In this document: positions 32,723 through 43,000 of the stretch, piece by piece
Numbering within the stretch: position 1 is the first letter of the stretch
Layout: each line of letters opens with the position of its first letter
Virus record (IMG/VR): IMGVR_UViG_3300044568_000567
Location: 1 to 61,894 of that record
Source of the DNA: a virus
Strand: one strand, 5' to 3'
DNA length: 61,894 nt
Made by a program: the position numbers and the translations under genes
The notes under the pieces: model-generated
Databases searched by the model: none
What the model was told of the DNA's origin: nothing
Seen by the model: the letters and a program-made list of their open reading frames with translations, nothing else

Positions 32723-32873
32723 TTTTGTCTCTTTCCTTGGCAACTCGCTTGAATGAATCCCAGTCGATATCGTCGTAGTTGTCCTGATATTTTCGCTCCC
32801 AAGTCTTGGTTCTTGGCTTATCTCCCTTGCCGTTTCGATGCCACTCATTGTTGTCAATCTTTCCGTGGCTCAT
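32703..32873 (-). CDS. Small charged hypothetical protein
   Basis: 56 residues from the ATG at 32873 (MSHGKIDNNEWHRNGKGDKP). Highly charged, WERKYQDNYDDIDWDSFKR in the middle and an acidic end. Overlaps neighbours by about 20 bases at both ends. Confidence 0.5.
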   Translation of the reverse strand: MSHGKIDNNEWHRNGKGDKPRTKTWERKYQDNYDDIDWDSFKRVAKERDKNEDNDS

Positions 32874-33093
32874 CTTGCTCCTTCGTTTTGAAAACTCCGT
32901 CACGAACGAAAATATGCTCCATCAATTTTGCCGCTAGGACGAACTTGAAACTCGTCTCTTGGAGCGTCCGCATCACGTCATGGTAGACATCGTGCTGAGT
33001 GATTTTGGTTAGGTCGATTTGAGAAAGTACGGCATCAATTGCTTGTTGCGTCTCTTCTTCTCCAGCTTGTTTTGGTGTGTTTGTATCTGACAT
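32854..33093 (-). CDS. Small helical hypothetical protein
   Basis: 79 residues: QQAIDAVLSQIDLTKITQHD, VYHDVMRTLQETSFKFVLAA and KLMEHIFVRDGVFKTKEQ. Helical, acidic; no family recognised. AT-rich start context (AATAATAAAT) without a Shine-Dalgarno. Confidence 0.55.
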   Translation of the reverse strand: MSDTNTPKQAGEEETQQAIDAVLSQIDLTKITQHDVYHDVMRTLQETSFKFVLAAKLMEHIFVRDGVFKTKEQDEPRKD

Positions 33094-33098
33094 ATTTA

Positions 33099-33344
33099 TT
33101 ATTGGTTGAATGTGTTTTTCTCACGCTCGATGAGCATGGCATCTGCGTCCACGAATGACAACTCTGCAACAATCTCAGGCAACTCGCCACTAAATTCTTC
33201 GCTTGCCCTGTAGCCCCGCAGTGATGCCGCTGCGAAGTAATCTCGGATTCCCATTCCAGAGTTTGGCTTTACTGCGGATGTCTTTGCATCACCACCGAAA
33301 TGAGGCACAGGGAATGCAGGGTGGTTGTTGCGTTTAGTAGCCAT
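33099..33344 (-). CDS. Conserved small phage protein (GMxxRDYFAA)
   Basis: 81 residues from the ATG at 33344 (MATKRNNHPAFPVP). Contains SGMGIRDYFAAASLRGYRAS and VDADAMLIERE, a pattern common in short phage proteins (HPAFP ... GM--RDYFAA-A--G...A-ADAML-ER). Function unknown. Overlaps the upstream gene by 11 bases. Confidence 0.7.
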   Translation of the reverse strand: MATKRNNHPAFPVPHFGGDAKTSAVKPNSGMGIRDYFAAASLRGYRASEEFSGELPEIVAELSFVDADAMLIEREKNTFNQ

Positions 33345-33516
33345 GCAATTTAGCGAGGAACTCGCGTTGAATTTGCCTACGTTCTGGAGTTCTCGTCCAG
33401 AAGAACGCACAGGCTTGATCTACTACAATTGACAACCGACGAATCCACGGATCTTCGTGATCTTCGATTCCGCACTGGTTGCGTCCGATTCCTTTGACTG
33501 GTTTTGTATTTTTCAT
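33334..33516 (-). CDS. Small hypothetical protein
   Basis: 60 residues from the ATG at 33516 (MKNTKPVKGIGRNQCG). Contains EDPWIRRLSIVVDQACAFFW and a basic tail RTPERRQIQREFLAKLHG. Unknown. Confidence 0.5.
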   Translation of the reverse strand: MKNTKPVKGIGRNQCGIEDHEDPWIRRLSIVVDQACAFFWTRTPERRQIQREFLAKLHGY

Positions 33517-33659
33517 ATTTATTTTTAAAACATAGCAGGAACGAGGATGCATCCCCTTTTCAGATACGGGTTCCAAAGGTTACGAGTCACCAAGGACTCC
33601 CCGACCTCGATGCGACTCTATTAGAGTTCATCCGTAAATCCATCTGCCTACTATTAAAT
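33517..33659 (-). other. Structured intergenic region
   Basis: 143 bases without a gene. It holds a perfect 10-base palindrome GGATGCATCC (33545-33554), GAGTC-ACCAAG-GACTC (stem 5) and ACTCT-ATT-AGAGT. It could be a small RNA, an operator or an origin element. It does not fold as a tRNA by eye. Confidence 0.35.
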
Positions 33660-33797
33660 TTATTTCTTTTTAGATTTAGCTTTCTTTTGCACGGCATATG
33701 CAATCGCTAGTGATTGCTTCTGTGATTTTCCAGATTTCATTTCAGTTTTTAGATTGCGTTCAAAGCAATTCTGTGATGCACATTTTCGTAGTGGCAT
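33660..33797 (-). CDS. Small Lys-rich conserved phage protein
   Basis: 45 residues from the ATG at 33797 (MPLRKCASQNCFERN). EMKSGKSQKQSLAIAYAVQK matches the K-GK--KQA-AIA pattern of small phage proteins predicted to be part of virion or regulatory sets. C-x4-C may bind metal. Confidence 0.6.
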   Translation of the reverse strand: MPLRKCASQNCFERNLKTEMKSGKSQKQSLAIAYAVQKKAKSKKK

Positions 33798-33801
33798 AGG
33801 T

Positions 33802-34020
33802 TTATTCTTCTTCGATTCCAAGTGCTGTTTGGAGCGCATCATAGTCTCCATTTCCAGCATCAAGCGCAGCATTTTTTATATCTTCTGGAGCATCTTCAGC
33901 AACCATCAGAACCATATTGTCTGGGAGTTGGTATTCTTCAAACCCAATTTTTTTGTAGTCATTTATATCAGACGTGTTTTTGTCAGCATCTTTTACAAGT
34001 ATAGAGTAATTCTCGCTCAT
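33802..34020 (-). CDS. Small acidic hypothetical protein
   Basis: 72 residues, acidic, NYSILVKDADKNTSDINDYK then KIGFEEYQLPDNMVLMVAED. It follows the giant gene by three bases, so it is probably expressed with it. No family recognised. Confidence 0.55.
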   Translation of the reverse strand: MSENYSILVKDADKNTSDINDYKKIGFEEYQLPDNMVLMVAEDAPEDIKNAALDAGNGDYDALQTALGIEEE

Positions 34021-34023
34021 TAT

Positions 34024-37000
34024 TTATTTATTTTTCTTTTTTGAAGCTAATACCTTTTGAGTATCTTCGTCAACACGCAAAATAAATCCAGCATTTTTTC
34101 GCATTGCTCCAGCAACAGTTTCAGCGGAACCATCGACCACTGTTTCTCCAGCGTGAGTTTCTCTGTATTTCTTGAATATTTGCTCTGGTTTTACTGGATT
34201 TTTAACCAAGAAATTGTTCCCTTTTTCTGGCCCAAGCATTACCCAATCGTATGCCTCATGCTCAACAAAATCAGGATTAGACCTCATTTCGTCTCTCGCC
34301 TTACGCTCCGCTTTAGACATTGCCGCTTCTTCTTTTGGATCCTTTCCAAAATACAAAGCAAAAATATCTGGATTTTGAGAAAGTTCAACCGCAGTTACAA
34401 TATCAAGGTTTTCACCCTCCCTAAAATCTGACGATTCACGCATAACAAGACTTGGATCAAATTTGCCAAACTTAAATGACAATATACTTCCAATTGCTGA
34501 ACCCCTGTCAGAGAATGTATTCCCAATATTATCAGAAATATACAATGATTTGTTATTTTTTAATAATTCATTGTATTCTTTTATATTAACATATTTTTCT
34601 AATTTTTTATTTGCTTTTTCAATGCTGTTTTCTGCCCAGTTTCCAGTTTTAACATTACTAATTGCCTTTTTAATACTAGAAACTGCTTTAAATATTTCAC
34701 CATAAAATCCTTTGGGAGTAATATCTTCCCTTTCTTTTGTAATTTTATTTATTTTTTCATTTATTATTCTAATCTTTTCTGGATCTTTTTTAGCAGAAGA
34801 CATTTGACGTTTTAAAGCGGTTATAGCAGAACTCATTGCTGATTTCTCTCCTGCAATAATTCCTGCTTGCATGGATAATGAAATGATTTCCTTTTCCCTT
34901 TGGCTCAATTTTGATTTTCGCATCATCTTATCAAGAGTCCTTGCGGTTCGCTTGTTTGATTTATGAGCAATTGGATCCATCAAGTGAACCAAAGCGTATT
35001 TCGCTCCATGAGATGCTAACCTATTTTTAGCCCCAGATACAAAGGTGGATGTCATATTTGCCCAGACTGCCTTGTATTTCTTGCCATCTGGCCCAGTAAT
35101 TGTGACTTGGTTTGATTTAAGGAATGGATGCAATGGGCCACCCATATCTCCACCAGTAGCCCTTTGACGATCCGCCTCAAGAAGAATGACTGGTTGTCCT
35201 TTTAGTTCTTTTATTAAGTCTTTGAACTTTGGAACTTCAAGGTATTCAGGATCGTAAGAGAATGACATTTTTCTTCCACCACCAATATCAATTTCAACAT
35301 TTGTTGCTTTATCCCATTGAAATCCTTTTGCTGGAGTGATTCCTTTTATTATTGTTGTTTCAAAGTCTGGAAGCGGTTCATTTTTTCCAATTGGACGTGC
35401 TGGCATGAACTGCAAGCCAGTTGGTTTTACTCCATTAATTTCAACCTCGCTAACTGGAGAATATCTCCCCCTGCCTTTGCTAGATTCAATGCTTCCTGCG
35501 CCTGAATCAGTAAGGTTTCCAATTCGTTTGGTGAGTTGGTTTCCTGTGAGTCCGCTTGCAAGTTCTCGTTTTTTGAGTTTGGTAGACTCAAGTTTTGTAA
35601 GGTACGCTCCATAAGATTCTGGTTTTTTTCCTGACATTACGATTGAATGCGCCCACAGTGCGGCTTGCACTTGTGAAGGCTCCCAACCAATTTCGTTGGC
35701 AATTTCTGTTAATAATTTTTCCGCTAAATCATACTGCGATTTACTTGGTGTGTCTACTCCAAACAATAGACGAGCAATGTGGCGATCAACAACAACACGG
35801 GTTACATCCCCTTCATTTGCTGCCTTATAGTTTGAAATCTTTCGACCCGAAACATCTGTTTTGTTTTTGATGGCATTTAGGTTACCGATAACTGCATCAA
35901 GATATCCTCCCTTTTTTTGTCCACGCAACCTTGCATCAAATTCTTCACCTCGCATTAACTGACCAAATGCCTTTAAAGCAAGACCTACATTGGCCTTTAC
36001 AGATGATGCTTGAGAAGTAACAGCAAGAATCTCTTGGAATAGTTCAGCATAGTCACCAAAGAAATCTTCCAAAACTTCCTGATGTTCTTTATACCAATCT
36101 CTCCATGATTCTTGACTCAAAGCAGCATCAGTAAGTGCTTTTTTTGTCATTTTTAATTTTAATGAATCTTTGTTTTTTTTGGTTTTTTCTTCTCTCTCCG
36201 CTGGCATGAACTGCAAGCCTGTTGCTCTAGGCAACTCGTCTTGCACTGGCTTATCGTTCTTATCGAGAATCTTTATAAGATTCTCATCGAAGACAACGTA
36301 GTTGTATGTTGGTGCTGTCTCAGCACTTTTAATTTGTTTTTCAAGAGCAGCAAGTTCTTTTTCGCTTGCAGTTAACCAATCTTCAAATTGCTTCCGCATT
36401 TCCCAATCTCTTGGGTTGTTTTCAAGTGTTTTTCGTAATTGCGGAACTTCTTTAAGAAGCTCGTCCCGACGATTGGTATCGGAGGCACTTGTTCTACTCA
36501 TGCCGTCTAGGTAGCGGATGCCGGGGATGCCTGCTGTAAACAATGCTTCTGACGTTGCTTTAGTATTTTCTGGCAATGTATAAACATTATTATCCTCATT
36601 AGTGTTAATTTGTTTACTTAATTCTTGTGCAATATCATTGTAGAACACGCTCATTGGTTGTTCTTGAAAATCTTCGTCTCCAACTAAACCTGAATTTTCA
36701 ACAACTTCGTAAGACTTTCTTGCTAAAATAGCTTGCGTTTTGCTTGCGTTTTTTCTGAATTCTTTATCTTTTAATTGATCTGCAATTTTTGTAATTAAAG
36801 ATTTTACCTTTTCACTCTGCTCACTCAATGGCTTATCCCAATCAAGCAAGTCTTCGTCTTTTACATCGAGATCAACTTTGTAGAGATTGCCTGTTGGTTC
36901 CATGACATCATTTGGCCCAGTCCAAACATCCATAGCTTTTTTAACTTTATCACTTGCTTCAGAATATGTTTTTTGAAATGCTGTATTCCAATCGTCACCT

Positions 37001-40000
37001 TTAGCCAAGTCTGCTCGGACTTGGTAAGCAAACCAAGGGTCTTTTTTTGTTCCAAATTTTGAAAGTGCATCCCTATATTTTTCTCCGACACTTCTTGCCT
37101 GTGCAAAGTAAAGCCCCCATCCATACGCTTGCGCTCCTTCACCAGTGCCTATTTTCTCCAGCTTGAACTTGTCTACGTCAAATGGAGTTCCGTGGAATGC
37201 AGGAAGGAAGTTGATCAACCCAGCGGAGGATACCAATGCGTTGGAGAATGGTTTGATAACTGCGTCTGGAGCAGGTTTTGCACTGGTGGTTATGTCAGAA
37301 GATTGTATGCTTTTTTCTGAGGTAGTAGCACCTATCATCTCTGAACTTTTCGGTTTTTCGGAGATAGTAGGTGTCAACTCCATATCTGGCAGCATAGCCT
37401 TGCCCCGCACAGGAGGCTCAATTTCGCCCAGCGAGAGTGCTTTCGCTCCAACCACCTTGGTTGGTGCGGAAATGCCTTCTAGGGGGCGTATACGCGCAGA
37501 GATCGGCTCGTATTTGGTGGGTTGCTCTGCTGGCATGAACTGCAACTGACCACCACGGACTTTACCTGCCATTTCGGGAGTGATGTTTACACGCCAGATT
37601 GGGGTATCCTTCATGGAAGGGATGGTGTAACCACCCTTGTCAATGTCTGGCCCTTTTTGCATAATGCCAGAGTCAACCTTCTCAACCTTGCCACCCATCT
37701 TTGCAATATACTTGCCAACCTCTTTAGGAAGGATTTGATCGTAGAATCCCTTCATTCCTTCGCCACCGACTTTAAGATCAAGTCCAGATAGTGAGTGATA
37801 TTCGTCACCATCCTCTGTTTCTCGCTTCTTACCTTTGTTTTCTTGCATTTTTTGTGCAAGTTCTTTGCCGAATGTTGCCTCTACTTCAGAGAGTTCCATT
37901 CCTTCTTTTGAAAATACTTCATTCTTTCCTTTTATGGCAGACGCTGAATAAAGACCATCTTCGTCAATTGAATAATCAATTGCATCAACCTGCTTGCTCA
38001 AGTCATATCGTTCGGCTTGCGTATCACCAGTAGTCCAACCAATCCACTTCTTGTCTGACTCCACGGCATCTCGCAATGCGCGTTTGAAAAGTTGGATAGA
38101 CCAGTCTTTTCGGAATGGTGCGTCTGGGATTTTTCCAACAACTGAAGATGATTCTCTTTTAAATGCATATTCAATTGCTGATTCAGCAGAATCTCCTGCC
38201 ATCCCATCTGTTACAAGATTACCTTCAGCATCAAATACTGACCATGTTAAATTCGATCCAGCTTTCCCAGTTTGTTTTGCTGTCCATCCCTTGGGCGATA
38301 TTAAATACCCCTTCTCCCTACCCGCCTGATGCCTGTCAGACTGAAACTCCTCAACAAACAACCCCTCGTTGCCCTGTGCGTCTGTGCGCTCATTGAGACG
38401 CATATGCGCTACATAGTTGGGTGTTTCGGGGAAGTGGGAGGAGATGTAGCCAGCCCTTTCAGATGATGGAATACGAACCAAATCAGACTGCCTGTCAATT
38501 AAACCTCTTAATTGTTTTTGAATTTCGTTCCACTCTGGAGATTGTTGTTCAAATTGAGATTGCTGCTTATTTAATTCAAATATTTGTTTTTTAAGTTTTG
38601 CTTCTTCTTCTACGATTTTATTAGGCATTGTCATCACCACCTCGCGGTAGTTTGCGCCACCGGGGAGTTGGTATTTTTTAAAGCTCGTGCTATCTGAATC
38701 ACCCTCATCTTCTTGACGAATTTCCACACTATCTTCCACTTCCATCCTTAATTCGTTTTCTATTTCGTCATTTAAATCTTCCTTAGAATCGTATCCATCT
38801 TCAAAATTATAATCATAAATACCATATTTACCACTATAAGCATCTTTTTCTTTAAACCATTTTGAGTTCCACTCTTCTAATCTTTCTTTAGCGGATTCTT
38901 CATCATCAAAATGTTCAACCTCATTGTTATAATCATCAAAAATTACATAGTCACTATCATCATACCCTATAGTATCAATAGTCCAGTCTGAAGCAACCTG
39001 AACCACGTTTGGACGATCAATTTGATCAAGTTGATTTTGAACCCAGTCGTATTTTGCATTCTCTGCTTCTTCAAGCGTGTCATAGGACTCTGATGTGGAG
39101 TCATCTGAAACAATCCATTTTGCAGTTCCTTTATTAAGAGTCACCTCTTTAAACTTAACAGCACCTTCATTGCGAAGATACTCCATAACCTTGTCTTTTG
39201 GAACCTTGCCACTGTTCTCCGCTGCAAGACGATCAATCTCACCTAGCACTCCAGACCACTTCAGTTCCTCGGCCTTTGCATTCTGTGGGTTGTTGACGAT
39301 TGCCTTGAGTTGTTCTGGTGACGCAAATTTACCCGTGACTTTCTCGTCGATGGTCTTTTGTAGTCCAGAGTACATCCCACGCTCGGAGGTTGGGTAGCGT
39401 TCTGTTTCCGCTGGCATGAACTGCGTTGCCGATGCTGATACCTCTGGTTCGCTTTCCATTGGTTCAAGTATAGCTTGCGTTGGATCAAACATGGATCGAA
39501 CGCGCAACTTTCCATTCTCTACATCAATGTACTCGGCAGGATGCAATAGATCTTGCTGATGCAATTGTAACTCCAATGGTTCAACATTGCCTTGCGCTGC
39601 TAGTCTTGCTATCTCCGTGTCAATTTCCATTGCCTGAGCGAATTGCTCTGGACTCTGTAATTCGGCAAGAGGATTTTCTGCTGGAAGATAGTTTTTAACT
39701 GCCAACTCATAACTGAATGGCATCTTTGCCAGTGCAGTTTCATCGTACGAATTAATTCTATCCATGCGTCTGGAACGAATAACTACGTCCCTGCTATCTT
39801 GTCCCTTTCGTTTAGGCAAGGTAGTGCGTTCTGGATTCGCATCGCGGGTTTCCTTTCGATAGACATTGAATAGATCGTTGATCCTATTCTTCATTTCCAT
39901 TGCTATCTCAAGGTCTGGATTAAGGCCAATATGCCCCTGCAAGCCTTGTTTGTGGTTATAAAGGTATTGACGCACAGAGTCCCAAAATTTGGTCATGTCT

Positions 40001-43000
40001 CCACCCCACAACCTCAAGTTGCGAGGACGCTTTGCTGCCCAAGCATTAGCCTTGTCGTGCATCCGTGACATCGACATCGTTGTCATCAAGAAGTTGCCTT
40101 GTTTATCAAATTGAAAACCAAATGGGATTTCGGTTCTCATTTGTGGTTGCAATGCACGATACTTTTTGTCTCGTATTGCGGCTTGGTATTCGATCTCTAC
40201 AATACTTCCATCTTTTCGACCCAAGATTTCATTAAAGAATGCAATCTTACGTTTCAGTGATGGAGCAACAAGGTCGTTTGGCAGTGCATTAATTGCAGCA
40301 ACCTGTGTTGGTGAAAGGGTTCCCCGATAGTTTCCGTTCCCTGTATCTTCCAACCTCACTCCAGATGCATCTTCAGGTGCTTCATCGATAGCCTTTCGGA
40401 TTGCCTCTCCACGTTTCTTTGCGCGGCGTTTTGATTCCCTTGGGGAAATAATGCGAGGGGATCCATCTGCATTCCTAGCAATGCGTGTATCAACGCTAAG
40501 AGAAGTCCCGTCAGGCATTGCCTGAAGCGGAATATCAGGCCCAAGTGAAATCACGTTGCCTAGCTCATCGACCAACTGACCATTTGCAAATCGATAGTCA
40601 CTAATGAACGAATCCACCTTCACGTTGGGTGGAATAACAATCTCTTGAGTCTGACCATCTGGGGTTGTCATTTTGACAACTTGTTGTTGCTCGAAAAACT
40701 CGGAATCCTTGTATCGTTGTTGCAATGCACGATTGGTTGAAAACACTGTCAAAGGGATTTCAGCCTCATCCTTAATCGGATCAGAATTGTAAACCAAAGA
40801 TTCATTGAGATCACGAAGACCCCTTTGATATTGGCGCATCATTGCGAGTGCCTCTGGGTTTAGTTCTCCACCAATAACAGATGAAAATTGCCCTTGGTCA
40901 TCAACAATGACTCCGTAATTACGAAGTGCTTCCTTGACTCGTTTTAGCGCACCATTCTTTGTTCGACTTTCAATCCAGTCCACAACAGAACGTCCCACGG
41001 AGTCTAAGTTGTTCCGTAGATTGCCTTGGATTCCACCAGAAAGACCTGCCAACTCTGACAGATACTCTTCTTTCATGTAGTTCCTCAACTGGTCTTGATT
41101 GGCAAAGTTCGACAAGAATGACGCTCCACCAGAGGCATCCATTGCGGCAGCATATTGCAATGCAAACTTATCCAATTCAGAGTCTGGAATTACACCTTTT
41201 TTAACAACTTCAAATGTGCCATCTGCGTTAATTACTTTTTGATCGAAAAGTTCTTTGCGGATTGGTGCAATCATGTCACGAACCTCTTGGAAGTTCGATA
41301 GTGCGTGTTGCATTTCGTGATTGATAACTCGACCAAGGTTAAGTCCATCACGTCCCATTTGAGTTACCAAATCACCATTGATTACAACTGTTGCACCTGT
41401 CTGATTTTGCATCTTCAGATGGTTTGGTTTCCCAGTCTGTTCTGAAATTGCAAACCCTCTTGCGGTAGAGGATCCAGCTACATCTTGTAGATATTGCTTG
41501 ATGGTTTGATCGGCTAAACCAAGCATCTCTTTCTCTGATGGAGACAAACGAGGGTTGCCAACAAGTTGTTGAAGCACACTTTCCGCATCAGTTAATGTCT
41601 TTCCATACAGATTTCGGTAGAAGTCCTCCATCTGATCTGGACGCAGAACCTTTACTTGAATGTTATTCAACCCTGCTGCCGCTCCAGTGGTCTTTGCCAA
41701 GTCCATTGCATCCGTGAAGCTCAATTGAACTTGACGTTTGATTTCCGCTTCAGTTTGCGGAGTCGATTTGTCTAAAGCTTTTCGTTGTTCTGCAAAATTA
41801 TCAATTTGATCTTGGATTCGACGCTCGTCATCCTTGTTTATCTGAGCAACTTTTTTTGCCTCTAGATTTTTGATCTTTAGATCAAGAGCAGATTTGATGT
41901 TGTTGACATTCGACAATTCATCGATGCTTGACATCAATGTTGGATCAGCGGTTTTAATGAATCTCTGAATGTCCGCATCTTCATCTTTACGCAATTGAGA
42001 CGGATCTGGTGTAACAATGGCATCTATCTTTTCAGCAAGCCCAGTTGTTGGATCAATCAAAGCACCACCACGCTCCATTAGTCTTGCTCCACCATACGCT
42101 CCAATACCCGCTCCAACTCCAGCACTATAACCAAGATCACGCGCAGTCTCAATATCAGGCAATCCAAGTGCCACATTCAATACAGCACCATTAACGGCAG
42201 GTTGAATAATAGCGTTAGATTGACGCACTGCCCAGTCAGCAAGCCTTGCGCGTCCCTTGCCACCCATTGCCTGTGGCCCAAAAAGTTTTTTGGTTAGTTC
42301 ACCAGATGTTGGTGCGCGTCCAGCTAGTTCAAACATCCCTCGTCTTCCTTGCCCAGCTTGACTTGCTACATCACCAATAGTCGTTGCAATACCCCTTGTC
42401 ATCTTGGCAGGTAGTTTTGCAGGGCCAACAATTGTATTTGTTGCAGTTTTTACGAATGTATCTGGATCTCCAACCGCATATTCACCAATCTTGCGTGAAG
42501 CACCTTGAATCTTTTCAATTCCAGATTCCAGTCCACCAGCGGTTTTTGCCACTCCCTTTGCAAGTGGTGCAACAACACCTTTTAAAGCTAATTCTCCAGC
42601 CTTGCGTGTAACCTTACCAGTGGCTTTTGCAAATGTGTTGGTAATGCGGTTGGTTCCCGGTAATGAAATCGGTGACAACATTTCACCAAGCATCGAAACA
42701 TTTTCATTAATCTCGTCCTTAGTTAATCCTTGTTCTTTTACCAACTCCTCATAAGCCTTTTTAGCAAGTTCTGCTTCTTCTGGAGTTGCTCCTTGAGCCA
42801 AAGCGGCAGCAGAAGCTAATTTTTGCAGTAATGGATTTTCAGCTAATAGACGAGCAGCATTGTCTGGATCATCAGCATACACTTTTTGAGCGAACTGACG
42901 CATTCCTTCACGAAGCATATATTTCTCAAATCGCTCATCGTTAGACTTTCCAAGCAATTTATCAGTAATGCTGCTTCCAAACATCGAAAATCGAACCACG

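Noticed and set aside
33540-33640. Possible tRNA
   Set aside because: Local hairpins do not give a cloverleaf with 7-bp acceptor and anticodon arm; no CCA or matching T arm.
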